NCBI GenBank assembly: GCA_937920345.1
Contig: CALGVA010000052.1
Coordinates: 37,608-101,607 of the forward strand
Length of the DNA: 64,000 nucleotides
Direction: 5' to 3'
Source: an uncultured Lachnospiraceae bacterium
Lineage (GTDB): Bacteria; Bacillota; Clostridia; Lachnospirales; Lachnospiraceae
Below, piece after piece: positions 50,973 to 60,000 of the stretch. A model generated the notes under the pieces. That model was not told the origin of the DNA, made no database searches, and worked only from the letters and a program-made list of their open reading frames with translations. The number at the start of each line of letters is the position of its first letter. Within the stretch, counting starts at the first letter, position 1. The position numbers and the translations under genes were made by a program.

Positions 50973-51566
50973 ATGAAAAGACAATGGATAGGTGTTTTGT
51001 CGGGATTTGCTGCGGGTATGCTGCTAATGTTAGTGATAAGCAGAATTGCTAATGTACATAGCGGCAAATCGGAACAAAATACAGAAAGTCAGCAGGAAGA
51101 ACAACAAAAAACTGATTCTGTATGTGAGGAAGAAATGCACGAAATGCCAAACAAGGAATCCGCAGCCGGGGAAATTACGGATAAGGCAACCGTAGCTGAG
51201 GAAAACGCAAATGAAGTAAATGACGGGTACTATATTTCCGATCATGTAATGATACCGACGGATTTTACGGAACAAATATTATTATATGGATATATTGAAT
51301 ACGGAATCAGGAAATATAATGAGGCAAATAAGCAGGCTGATACATATTCCTGCAATCTGGAAGAGGATATGCTGCCGTTTGAAACGGAATTTTGTATGAC
51401 GGACAGGGATCAGGAATTTTTTAAGACCGATCTGGCCAAAGAAATCATTCCGGAACTGGCAAATAATATATATAACTTCAGGTTAAAGAACCAGAATGCT
51501 ACGATTTACATGTCGATCGATACATACAATATGAAAATATATGTATATGATGCAATGGTGCAATAG
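50973..51566 (+). CDS. Exported protein related to the preceding gene
   Basis: 197 residues; GGGGGATAGTGTGA precedes the ATG. N-terminal signal anchor (WIGVLSGFAAGMLLMLVI), a Glu/Gln-rich linker, then a domain like the one upstream: YSCNLEEDMLPFETEFCMTD and ATIYMSIDTYNMKIYVYDAM. Compare FFCDLENDMLYGDREFHL and TLYIDIDGYNMKAHVYQV in the upstream protein. Exterior location; likely immunity-type paralogue pair. Confidence 0.65.
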   Translation: MKRQWIGVLSGFAAGMLLMLVISRIANVHSGKSEQNTESQQEEQQKTDSVCEEEMHEMPNKESAAGEITDKATVAEENANEVNDGYYISDHVMIPTDFTEQILLYGYIEYGIRKYNEANKQADTYSCNLEEDMLPFETEFCMTDRDQEFFKTDLAKEIIPELANNIYNFRLKNQNATIYMSIDTYNMKIYVYDAMVQ

Positions 51567-51577
51567 AGTGGGAAATT

Positions 51578-51610
51578 ATCATGATAATGGACGAGATGGT
51601 GATATTTTAG
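51578..51610 (+). pseudogene. 3' stub of the 49223 gene family
   Basis: Reads IMIMDEMVIF and a stop; the intact gene ends ETMIVDEMLIF and a stop, followed in both cases by TAGGA(A/G). Marks the right border of the module holding the two exported proteins. Confidence 0.75.
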
Positions 51611-51619
51611 GAGAATACA

Positions 51620-54229
51620 ATGGGCGGATACATACTCGACAGAGATGGGATCGAAGTAGGAAAGAAAAAATTATACAGGCAGGGTGAACTGGAACTGATG
51701 ACAACACACCAGCTTAGGGAAATCTGCCGTAGGGAAAAGATCGTGCATGGTATCTTGAACCCTCTGGATAAGGAGGAACTGATCCATGTGATTATGCGCT
51801 ATCGGGGGACGAGAGAACAGATGCTGGTTCAGCATGATGATGCGGACGGACAGGAAGTGCTGGAAAGGATGCTTGGTGAAGGGAAAATACGGACATTGCA
51901 GGATAAGGCGCTGCATATTCCCTCCAAGATCATCGTATACGATGGCCGGACAATGGATGAAAATGATGGAATATGTATTCCGTACAGGGCAGAGCTGGAA
52001 GACACAAATGCTGTTCTGGTAAGCGGCGGAAGCAGAGTCTGCGGGATTTTTTATCTCCACAGGTGCGGAGACGATAAAGAGCAGCTGTATGTGATGAAGA
52101 ACAGGGAGGTATCCTGTCGGGAGGCTGACTTAAAGGATTATGATTTGTACTGCTTTACACAGCAGGATTCGGATAAAATTTTCTCCGTGTATCATGGCTT
52201 GAGTAATGAGATACCGGAGAATCTGATGGCGTACTGTATTCCGCTCATGGATGTGGAGGTGCGGGAGCCGATCGCCTTGAGAATGCCTCTGGTCATTGAT
52301 TTTGGCTCCACGAATACTACCGCGGGGGTCTATCTGGACTCCCTGTATTTTGAGAGCGCCAAAGGAGCACTGTTTGCCGCAGGACTTGAGAGGAACGCCA
52401 TCTGCTACACGGTGTTTGAGAAGCAGCAGAAACTCCTGCCTTCCGTTGTGGGCGTTGTCTCGGTAAACCATGGGGAGGCACAGTTTGTGTTCGGGCAGAC
52501 GGCAGTGGATTTGTCTAATGCCTGTTATGTGGATGAAGGCTTCAGCATCTTCTATGATATGAAACGCTGGATTAGTGATTATGAGAAGGAAGAGGAGATC
52601 ACAGACAGGGAGGGAAGGAGGACTTTTCTTGCCCGCAAGGAGATTATCAGAACATACTTTCGCTATATCATCACTGTCACAGAAGATCGGTTTAAATGTA
52701 AAGTGGGACAGATACAGGTGTCATGTCCGGTGAAGCAAAAGTACCTCTTCCAGAGGTTATTCCAGGAGATTCTTCCCGAGTATGCCATGCGGGAAGATGA
52801 GATGATAGATGAGGGAGTGGCAGTGCTCTATAATACGATTGCCAATATGCTGGAATCGGGAACGGCTGAGATGGGACGGACTTATCAGGCACTGATTGTA
52901 GACTGTGGCGGCGGAACGACGGATTTGTGTGCATGTCATTTTAAGATACAGGACGACAGTGTGGCATACCATATCCGGATTGATACCGCGTATGAGAACG
53001 GGGATACGGACTTCGGAGGTAATAATCTGACTTGCCGGATCATGCAGTATCTGAAGATACGGCTTGTGGAACAATTGGCAGTAAGCCGTGGCTGGCAGAT
53101 GACGTCTACCTCCGTCGATATTCTGCGTGAACTGGACATGGACATCTTTCGATATGTAGACACTAACGGGACTGAGAAGCTGTATACCACGCTGGAAGAG
53201 GTATATGGTGCGACGGAACAGTGGATACCAACCCGCTTCAAAGAGTATGAGACAAGGAGCAGAGAAGCGTATTTTAAGGTAAAGAACAATTTCTATATGC
53301 TGTTTTTCCTTGCGGAGCAGATTAAGAAACACTTCTATGAGCAGGCAGGAATCCTGCGGGTGGGGATTACATCGGAGATAAAGCAGAAATCCGACATCAC
53401 ATGGATTCAGGCGGATAAGTGGAAATTGTCTATACAGGAGCACGATGAATTTCAGGTAGTCAAGGAGTTTCCGGAAATCGTACTGAACCTTTATGAAATC
53501 GAGCTGATTCTGCGGGGAGACATCTACGGGATCATCCGTAAGTTTATGGAACCATTGTATCTGGATGACAAGATCAGGAATTTCTCGTTCCTCAAGCTGA
53601 CCGGGCAGTCTTGTAAGATTGATATCTTCAGAGAGGCGCTTAAGGAGTTCATACCTGGCAGAATGATACAGTTTAAGCGCAAGAACAGGGATACCGCAGG
53701 GGATATTGACCTGAAGATGAGCTGCGTGGACGGAGCGCTTAAATTCATGCGGGATAAAAGACTGGGCTATGCACAGATAGAACTGCATTCTGACAAGCCG
53801 GTGCTGCCTTATACGGTCAGCGCATATACGCATAACGGCAGAGAAGTGGAACTGGTTAACGGCTTCCTGCGGGAAGAGGAGACGGGATACGTATCGCGTA
53901 ATCTGGAAGATGTGACATTGCAGCTTTACCTGAAAGACACAGATGGAAAAGTCAGGTACCGGTTCCACTTCGATTGTGTGCCGGAGCAGTTTGAAGAGGT
54001 GACCTATGAAGAAATACGGAAGGTGCATGGAAACAATATCTTACAGAAAGACACGGACAGCATTGTCAATCAGGAGATCAGGTTCTTTGCATGGAAAAGG
54101 TGCAGAGACTGGGGATATGTCATCGTGCCTGTCTGCCGTAAGGATGAGAAGCTGTACATGGGTGCGGAGCAGTTCTACCCCTTCGAGCACGAGGGATGGG
54201 TGAAGAATTACTTTGACGGAATGAAATAG
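51620..54229 (+). CDS. Hsp70/actin-fold ATPase with N-terminal SAP/Rho_N-like region
   Basis: 869 residues. A SAP- or Rho_N-like helix pair at about 26-62 (LMTTHQLREICRREKIVHGI). Hsp70-type nucleotide-binding domain from about 222: phosphate-1 LVIDFGSTNTTAGV (227-233), phosphate-2 LIVDCGGGTTDLC (about 430), DFGGNNLT, and an adenosine-like loop LKLTGQSCKIDIFREALKEF. The C-terminal 190 residues are beta-rich but not a typical substrate-binding domain with EEVD. Such divergent Hsp70-like proteins couple ATP to binding of specific partners. With the J protein at 24881 it may form a dedicated chaperone pair for sheath or spike assembly. Confidence 0.85.
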   Translation: MGGYILDRDGIEVGKKKLYRQGELELMTTHQLREICRREKIVHGILNPLDKEELIHVIMRYRGTREQMLVQHDDADGQEVLERMLGEGKIRTLQDKALHIPSKIIVYDGRTMDENDGICIPYRAELEDTNAVLVSGGSRVCGIFYLHRCGDDKEQLYVMKNREVSCREADLKDYDLYCFTQQDSDKIFSVYHGLSNEIPENLMAYCIPLMDVEVREPIALRMPLVIDFGSTNTTAGVYLDSLYFESAKGALFAAGLERNAICYTVFEKQQKLLPSVVGVVSVNHGEAQFVFGQTAVDLSNACYVDEGFSIFYDMKRWISDYEKEEEITDREGRRTFLARKEIIRTYFRYIITVTEDRFKCKVGQIQVSCPVKQKYLFQRLFQEILPEYAMREDEMIDEGVAVLYNTIANMLESGTAEMGRTYQALIVDCGGGTTDLCACHFKIQDDSVAYHIRIDTAYENGDTDFGGNNLTCRIMQYLKIRLVEQLAVSRGWQMTSTSVDILRELDMDIFRYVDTNGTEKLYTTLEEVYGATEQWIPTRFKEYETRSREAYFKVKNNFYMLFFLAEQIKKHFYEQAGILRVGITSEIKQKSDITWIQADKWKLSIQEHDEFQVVKEFPEIVLNLYEIELILRGDIYGIIRKFMEPLYLDDKIRNFSFLKLTGQSCKIDIFREALKEFIPGRMIQFKRKNRDTAGDIDLKMSCVDGALKFMRDKRLGYAQIELHSDKPVLPYTVSAYTHNGREVELVNGFLREEETGYVSRNLEDVTLQLYLKDTDGKVRYRFHFDCVPEQFEEVTYEEIRKVHGNNILQKDTDSIVNQEIRFFAWKRCRDWGYVIVPVCRKDEKLYMGAEQFYPFEHEGWVKNYFDGMK

Positions 54230-54262
54230 CCAAAGGAAACAGAGCGGAAAGGACCATAGCGT

Positions 54263-55042
54263 ATGGAGCATATCTATCCCGCATTTGAACGCGGAAGGAT
54301 TATGAAAAAAGAGTTGTTGTGGGCGCTTCGGGATTATTCCTATGCTGCGTTACAGCAGCAGTATCAGAATTATCCGGACGGTATCCTGTCGGGGTGCTGC
54401 ATACGGATCGAGGAACACCTGATCTGCATTGGACAGGGAATTATTAAGTGTCAGGGGTTTATCTTTCTCATAACGAAAGAAGAGCGGGTGGAGTATTCAC
54501 CCACGGACAAGTATATCAGCTTAAAATTCCGTCTGACAGAGAAAGAAGAACTTCCGGATTACACCAGATACATAACGCAGTTTGTATTGGATGATGCGCT
54601 TGAGCGGCAGCCAAGTGAGATTGAGATCTGCAGGTTCAAACTGAAAGAGGGGGCAAAACTCAGAACAGATTATAAGGACTTCTTCGATATCCAGACGGAA
54701 TTTGATACGGTCAATCTGGCGGACGCCACATGGTCGGCAGCCGGCGGCAATACATTGTCTAAGGAGATTACGGATTACTTTGCAAGGAAAGTGCTGGAAT
54801 GCGAAAAGGCGGAGGCCGGAGATATCCAATTTGCTTATTTCCTTATGCAAAGCAAAGATGCTGTGAGGTATGAGGTGCTGGAGGATTATGTCCGCAGAAA
54901 AACGGGCGGCACTGTCAGGTGTGACGGTACACGGGAAATATTCCGTGCATTGGAGGATATACTGGAATTGATTCGGCGGGGAAGTGATGTTCACACAACG
55001 GGTACAAGGGCATCTGACCACAGAATGATTATCATAGATTAG
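54263..55042 (+). CDS. Unrecognised 259-residue locus protein
   Basis: MEHIYPAFERGRIMKKELLW, ALRDYSYAALQQQYQNYPDG, then a beta stretch SGCCIRIEEHLICIGQGIIK followed by CQGFIFLI, which resembles the start of phage or contractile-system baseplate/fibre proteins where a short strand motif fixes a ground-state loop. The C-terminal half is helical. No membrane segment. Lies between the Hsp70-like ATPase and a spike cassette; a baseplate-edge role is possible but unproven. Confidence 0.5.
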   Translation: MEHIYPAFERGRIMKKELLWALRDYSYAALQQQYQNYPDGILSGCCIRIEEHLICIGQGIIKCQGFIFLITKEERVEYSPTDKYISLKFRLTEKEELPDYTRYITQFVLDDALERQPSEIEICRFKLKEGAKLRTDYKDFFDIQTEFDTVNLADATWSAAGGNTLSKEITDYFARKVLECEKAEAGDIQFAYFLMQSKDAVRYEVLEDYVRRKTGGTVRCDGTREIFRALEDILELIRRGSDVHTTGTRASDHRMIIID

Positions 55043-55065
55043 AGAAAAGAGGAGGATACCGGTAT

Positions 55066-57090
55066 ATGGGAGATAGGATTACTTCCGGACAGCTGCGGGT
55101 AAAATGCAGATTTATATTCATGACAATATACCATTGCAAAATCCATGCAGAGTACGGCAGACATACTTGTGCTAAGGTCGTCGGTACTGTGAAGAACCAT
55201 GCGGCCAAAGCGGTGTTAAATGATATTGCAGATGAAAAGGTGGAAATATTCAGCACAGACGGGGAAGGGAAGGAGGAACTCCTGTTTGTCGGAGTGCTGA
55301 ATCATGTGGATTACCGGGAGGAGGGGCAGTATGCTACTCTTTGCATTAAGGCTGTTTCCTATACATGGAAGATGGATATTGAAAAGAAATCAAGATCTTT
55401 CCAGGATTTATCCAGGACATACAGAGATGTTGCAGAGCATGTCATAGGCGGGCATGATGCGGTTATGGTATGGAATATATCAGACAGACCATTAGAACAT
55501 CCGCTGATTCAATATAAGGAGACAGATTACAGTTTTCTCAGGAGAATACTGAGCCATTTGGAAAGAAGTATCATTCCGGTGGATATGCAAGGTAAAATCC
55601 GGTTTAAAGCAGGATTAGATGATAGAGGTGATCTGGGTGAAATTGATATAGGGAGTATGAAATATTCGCTGCTCTCTTTTTCAGAACATATGGTAACGGG
55701 TGGAGGGACAGGCGGAAAACAGTATGGATATGAGATTCATGATATGAATTATGCCAGAGTAGGGGATAGACTTACTATACAGGGGCGGATTTATTATGTT
55801 ATGGAGATGACGGCGGAAATTGAGAAGGGTGTTCTAAACTGTACTTGCCGTGCTTTTCCGAAACAGTGCTTTGTTATGGAACGAATTCCGGCGGATACAT
55901 TGAAAGGGGCAGCCCTTACAGGCAAGATCATAGCAGCAAAACAGGAAATGGTTAAATTGCACCTTGATATAGATGAAGAGCAGCCGATAGAAACGGCATG
56001 CGATTTTCCATGGAAACCGATTACGGGAAATATGCTGTATTGTATGCCGGAAAAGGGTACAAGGGCGGCGGCATACATAGACAAATATCAGGAAGACAAC
56101 ATAGCGGTCATCTATAATATTCGGGAAAACGGAGAGACGTGTGCAGAAGTTGCGGATTATAATGAACGATATTTTACGACGGATAACAGCAAGAGAATGT
56201 ATCTGAAACCTTCGGAGATGGGACTGCATAACATGGACGGAGAGAATGCGGAGATTGCTTTGAAGGATAGTGCAGTACTGCATATCAAGACTAATAATCA
56301 GCTGTCTGTTCTGGCAGAGGGGCAGGTGGAACTGAAAGGAAAGAGCGTGACGATCACGACGCCGAAGGAGGCAACGCTTGTTAAGAAAGACATTATATCT
56401 CCTACGGTAATTAATATGTGCAATGCATTTGATGCGATCGGCTGTACGGGTAATTTTACGGCGACGCCTCAGGAAGTGAAGGAAAAGCAGAGAAAAGCAC
56501 CGCCCTCGACCCAAAAGGCAGAGAAATACTCGCTGGATGGCGTGATTGGTCACGTATTATCCTCTGTTCCGGTCAACAATTTTGAAAGACCGCTTATGGA
56601 GTCAGTGGCGGGAAGTATGCCGGTCATAAGCAGGATCGGCGACGGGAAGCGTCAGACAAAAAACAAGACGTTGAAATTACAGACAACAACATATACGTTA
56701 CAGCCAGCAACAAATATTTTACAACCGGCCAGAAATGCAGCATTTGCAAAGTTGGGTTCGACAGACCTTGCACGAAATATCAGAATTCAAGGCGGAGAAA
56801 TGCAGGCGGGGAAAGTAAAACTGCAGCCGGTAGAAAACATGACATTTAAAAAGCCGGACTCTGCAGATCCTATACGGAATGTCGGATTTCAAGGCGGAGA
56901 AATAAAAGAAGGGAAAGCGAAGCTGCAGCCGATAACAAATGCAACATTTGCAAAGCTGGGCGCAACAGACCTTACACGAAATGCTAAATTACAAGTTGAG
57001 GGGACCAAAAGTATGGAACGCAAGGTTTTTACAGGGAAAATAGAGGCTGTGTCAGTAGCGGATAAAAAGTATGGGGATAAAAGGAGCTAA
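55066..57090 (+). CDS. Spike protein B1 (VgrG-like) with repeat-bearing C-terminal extension
   Basis: 674 residues; AGAGGAGGATACCGGTAT precedes the ATG. gp27-like part with SRSFQDLSRTYRDVAEHVIG and YKETDYSFLRRILSHL, OB domain with PWKPITGNMLYCMPEKGT, RYFTTDNSKRMYLKPSEMGL, needle region VELKGKSVTITTPKEATLVK. After NMCNAFDAIG (A1 has NMCNGFDTIG) comes a 190-residue extension with three 34-residue repeats. Counterpart of A1. The extension may bind a cargo effector. Confidence 0.85.
   Translation: MGDRITSGQLRVKCRFIFMTIYHCKIHAEYGRHTCAKVVGTVKNHAAKAVLNDIADEKVEIFSTDGEGKEELLFVGVLNHVDYREEGQYATLCIKAVSYTWKMDIEKKSRSFQDLSRTYRDVAEHVIGGHDAVMVWNISDRPLEHPLIQYKETDYSFLRRILSHLERSIIPVDMQGKIRFKAGLDDRGDLGEIDIGSMKYSLLSFSEHMVTGGGTGGKQYGYEIHDMNYARVGDRLTIQGRIYYVMEMTAEIEKGVLNCTCRAFPKQCFVMERIPADTLKGAALTGKIIAAKQEMVKLHLDIDEEQPIETACDFPWKPITGNMLYCMPEKGTRAAAYIDKYQEDNIAVIYNIRENGETCAEVADYNERYFTTDNSKRMYLKPSEMGLHNMDGENAEIALKDSAVLHIKTNNQLSVLAEGQVELKGKSVTITTPKEATLVKKDIISPTVINMCNAFDAIGCTGNFTATPQEVKEKQRKAPPSTQKAEKYSLDGVIGHVLSSVPVNNFERPLMESVAGSMPVISRIGDGKRQTKNKTLKLQTTTYTLQPATNILQPARNAAFAKLGSTDLARNIRIQGGEMQAGKVKLQPVENMTFKKPDSADPIRNVGFQGGEIKEGKAKLQPITNATFAKLGATDLTRNAKLQVEGTKSMERKVFTGKIEAVSVADKKYGDKRS
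56719..57003 (+). repeat. Three 102-bp coding repeats in the spike B1 extension
   Basis: Units at 56719-56820, 56821-56922 and 56923 to about 57003 (partial) encode LQPxxNxxFxKxxxxDxxRN followed by IxxQGGExxxGKxK. Sequence divergence between units indicates selection rather than very recent slippage. Confidence 0.8.
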
Positions 57091-57092
57091 TC

Positions 57093-57593
57093 ATGAGTGA
57101 GAGCGTAAAAATCGGGGGAATTGGTAAAAATCCGGCAATCGACAAGATCAATAGCCTGAATGCCATGGATATAAAGAATTATGCAGCGAACAAAATGGAA
57201 CAGCTTTTATTGACAGGAGATCACTCTCATAATGCTGCGTATACGAAAAAGGTCTCAATAGATTTCAGTAAAGTGGAATGGGAGGGAGGAGCAAATGAAA
57301 GAAAGCTTAGCAGAGTCATGCCAACAGAAAATAAGCTGCTTAGACGGGCAGATATATCTGGTGGTGCCGAGCGATTGGACAAGAGCATCGGACGAAGTAA
57401 CAGCAAGGAAATTTCCCTACAGTATAAAGCCACAGGAAATATATACGAATCCCGAGGCGGACAGAATATTTACACTCAGCATGTTGGACAGGCAATTGCA
57501 AGAAAACCAGGTCTACTCAGCGATACGGGAGATGCAAAGATTAATAAGTCATATATATCCGGAAAGCATTCGGAAATCAGCAAGAGGACTTAG
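57093..57593 (+). CDS. Small cassette protein B2, overlapping the chaperone-like gene
   Basis: MSESVKIGGIGKNPAIDKIN, then NAMDIKNYAANKMEQLLLTG and the IDFSKVEWEGG segment before the downstream ATG at 57295. Beyond that the frame overlaps B3 for 299 bases. As with A2, homology between the two cassettes covers only the first 70 or so residues, so the tail is probably not functional. The overlap contains GGGAGGGAGGAG, the ribosome binding site of B3. Confidence 0.55.
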   Translation: MSESVKIGGIGKNPAIDKINSLNAMDIKNYAANKMEQLLLTGDHSHNAAYTKKVSIDFSKVEWEGGANERKLSRVMPTENKLLRRADISGGAERLDKSIGRSNSKEISLQYKATGNIYESRGGQNIYTQHVGQAIARKPGLLSDTGDAKINKSYISGKHSEISKRT

Positions 57594-57816
57594 AACATGT
57601 GCAGGGGTAGCAGGGTGGTTTTCGTTTGGCACAGGCGGGCTGGAAGGTGATATCCTTCATTATATGTTTATTCTGCCGCTTAACGATCAGATGATGTTTG
57701 GCAGCTTTCATTTTCCGGAAGAGACAATAGAGGAAGATGATGAGGTTTTCTTTAATGCATTAAAAAATATACGAACGCTGCATGATATGGAGGATGGGCC
57801 GGAGAATTATGAATGA
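57295..57816 (+). CDS. DcrB/EagR-like chaperone B3
   Basis: 173 residues, strong GGGAGGAGCAA start signal. DcrB/DUF1795-like: CLDGQIYLVVPSDWTRASDE, RIFTLSMLDRQLQENQVYSA, IREMQRLISHIYPESIRKSA, GWFSFGTGGLEGDILHYMFI, LNDQMMFGSFHFPEETIEED. Same length and position as A3. Predicted to prepare an effector for loading onto a spike. Confidence 0.7.
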   Translation: MKESLAESCQQKISCLDGQIYLVVPSDWTRASDEVTARKFPYSIKPQEIYTNPEADRIFTLSMLDRQLQENQVYSAIREMQRLISHIYPESIRKSARGLRTCAGVAGWFSFGTGGLEGDILHYMFILPLNDQMMFGSFHFPEETIEEDDEVFFNALKNIRTLHDMEDGPENYE

Positions 57817-58399
57817 AGTTGAATATGCAGACAGAATAATACTGGCACTCAGGGAAAAATGTAAAGAGCAGCAAAGCGGACAAACAGACACGGAAACAGT
57901 AATTACGATCGGACTAAGTCAACAGGAACTCTATCGGGAAGAGATGTTTGAACAAAGATGTTCCATTTTGTTACCGGTTATATTGACAGATATGGATAGT
58001 TCAATGATTCGCGCGAAGTACCCGAACAATAACAGACCGCAGATTATTAAAACCGATCAGGATAATGATGCAACCATTACGTTCAGTCTTATGCCACTGC
58101 AGGAGGCAGAAAAACCGGTAGACATTTTGATGTATATGAGAAATCTCCGCATTGATATGAAGAAAATCTGGAAACAGAATGTGTTTTATGATCTGGGTAA
58201 GACGATGGCGGGTGGTGATATGATCGGCTGGATGGATTTTAAGGCGTTTTGCATGGATGGCAGTATTTATTGTATGTTGTTTCTGTTTCAGGCAGGGGAG
58301 CAGATGATATTAGGCAATTTTCATTGCAGTTTCATACAGTATGATATATGGAAACCAGTGATATTAAAGTTACTTACAACCATTCAAATATATGAGTGA
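57809..58399 (+). CDS. DcrB-like cassette protein B4
   Basis: 196 residues from the ATG at 57809 (CGGAGAATT upstream), overlapping B3 by 8 bases. EQRCSILLPVILTDMDSSMI, RAKYPNNNRPQIIKTDQDND, ATITFSLMPLQEAEKPVDIL, MLFLFQAGEQMILGNFHCSF. Counterpart of A4. Part of a tightly coupled operon. Confidence 0.7.
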   Translation: MNEVEYADRIILALREKCKEQQSGQTDTETVITIGLSQQELYREEMFEQRCSILLPVILTDMDSSMIRAKYPNNNRPQIIKTDQDNDATITFSLMPLQEAEKPVDILMYMRNLRIDMKKIWKQNVFYDLGKTMAGGDMIGWMDFKAFCMDGSIYCMLFLFQAGEQMILGNFHCSFIQYDIWKPVILKLLTTIQIYE

Positions 58400-58413
58400 G
58401 AAAAGAGGCAGAT

Positions 58414-59817
58414 ATGAGAGAACATCAGATAAAAATTGAACCATTCAAATATATAGCGTTACAGGAGCTTGTGATAAGAAGTGTGGTTAATGATCATGCC
58501 AGAGCATCTGTTACCATGCGGATCAAAGACAGTAACAGAGAGCAGTATATGTCACTTCTGATGAAGCAGACGTGGGTGAAGATAACCGGTGTCGGGGAAC
58601 AGGGCAGGGACACAGAAATGCGCACGGTTTTATTCTGTGGAATGGTTACCGACTTTACATTTAGTCAGGATGGATATGAAACGATATTAAAGCTGCAGAT
58701 TACAAGCGGTACTATTATGATGGATTTGAAGCCGCATTTTAGAGTATTTCAGAATAAGGACGCAAAGTGTGCGGATATATATGCTAAATTGACAGGATCA
58801 TACCCGAATGGACAGATGGTTTGCAAAGAAGGGGCGGAGAACCGGACGGAAGGAGTACTGATCCAGTATCAGGAGACAGACTGGGAGTTTCTGAAGCGTG
58901 TTGCAGGAAGAAAGGGACTATATCTGATACCAAATACATTGAAGAGCGGGATAAAATATACGGTTGGTCTGCCTGCGGGTACTAAAAAGACCACGGATAT
59001 GAATAGACTCAGGATAAAACTTGACGTAAATGAGTATCTTAAGAAATCAAAGAATGGCATGTCGTCATTACAGGCGGCGGACATGACGGAATTGATTATG
59101 GAAGACCGGGAAATATACCAGATCGGAGACAGTATTGCCTATCAGAATAAGGTGTACTTTATCTGGCAGATATTGACGAGATATGACGGGGCGGAATGCG
59201 TCCATACATATTATTTCAAGACGAAGGAAGCGCTTAGGACGCTTCCCGTGACGCATCCGGAAATAGTCGGAAGTTCATTTGAGGCTGTCGTAACCGATGT
59301 CCGGCAGGATAAGGTGCAGGTGGAAATAAAACAGGACGAATGGCAGGCGGCGGACGGAAAGAAATGGTTCTTATATTCCACCGTATATTCTTCCGCCGAT
59401 GGTACGGGATGGTACTGTATGCCGGAGATCGGTGACAGCGTGCGGATGTATGTACCCGAAATGGAAGAGGACAGCTTCATTATCAGCGCAGTACATAAGG
59501 AAACAGACAGTGCACGGCAGAATCCGGATTATAAGTCTTTTAAGACTAAATATGATAAGGAAATTCTGTTTACGCCGGATTCCATTCTGATGACAAATAA
59601 TAAGGGCATGATGGTGGAGATGAATGACAGTGAAGGAATCACGATAACCAGCGACAAAGATATCGTGATAGAAGCGGAGGACAGCCTTACAATATCCAGC
59701 GGGAACGCGTCACTGTTAATTGCAGCGAATGATATTTTGCAGGTGAAGCAGGGCGGAACAAGTATGACATTAAATAAAGATATTTCTTTTACTGGTGGAG
59801 AGTTTAGGATACAGTAA
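58414..59817 (+). CDS. Spike protein B5 (VgrG-like)
   Basis: 467 residues from the ATG at 58414 (AAGAGGCAGAT upstream). YQETDWEFLKRVAGRKGLYL in the gp27-like part, VYSSADGTGWYCMPEIGDSV in the OB domain, FTPDSILMTNNKGMMVEMND, and a short needle ending LNKDISFTGGEFRIQ. Counterpart of A5 (ISFVGGNLKIQ end). Effector gene follows after 51 bases. Confidence 0.85.
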   Translation: MREHQIKIEPFKYIALQELVIRSVVNDHARASVTMRIKDSNREQYMSLLMKQTWVKITGVGEQGRDTEMRTVLFCGMVTDFTFSQDGYETILKLQITSGTIMMDLKPHFRVFQNKDAKCADIYAKLTGSYPNGQMVCKEGAENRTEGVLIQYQETDWEFLKRVAGRKGLYLIPNTLKSGIKYTVGLPAGTKKTTDMNRLRIKLDVNEYLKKSKNGMSSLQAADMTELIMEDREIYQIGDSIAYQNKVYFIWQILTRYDGAECVHTYYFKTKEALRTLPVTHPEIVGSSFEAVVTDVRQDKVQVEIKQDEWQAADGKKWFLYSTVYSSADGTGWYCMPEIGDSVRMYVPEMEEDSFIISAVHKETDSARQNPDYKSFKTKYDKEILFTPDSILMTNNKGMMVEMNDSEGITITSDKDIVIEAEDSLTISSGNASLLIAANDILQVKQGGTSMTLNKDISFTGGEFRIQ

Positions 59818-59846
59818 TGCAAAGCGAAAAAACAGGCGTCACCTTG

Positions 59847-60000
59847 GAAATGCTTCGGGAGGATGACAATGGGAGAAAAAGGATTATTTCATTATAATGA
59901 TAGCGGTTATAAGGTGGATCTGTCAAAACAGCAGGAGCAGCTGGCTGAAAAGGCATATATAGACGGATTTGATCCGGAAAATCATGACGAATATTTAGTA
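59847..60000 (+). repeat. Direct repeat (copy 1) covering an effector start
   Basis: GAAATGCTTCGGGAGGA and about 135 following bases, including the first 43 codons of the lysozyme-type effector, recur almost unchanged at 63851-64000, offset 4,004 bases. Only scattered substitutions are seen. Indicates tandem duplication of an effector head with its upstream region. Confidence 0.9.

Noticed and set aside
52757..54028. 423-codon minus-strand frame opposite the Hsp70-like gene
   Set aside because: It is a shadow of a clearly coding + strand gene with conserved ATPase motifs; composition is His/Ile/Leu/Arg-rich and no start signal is present.
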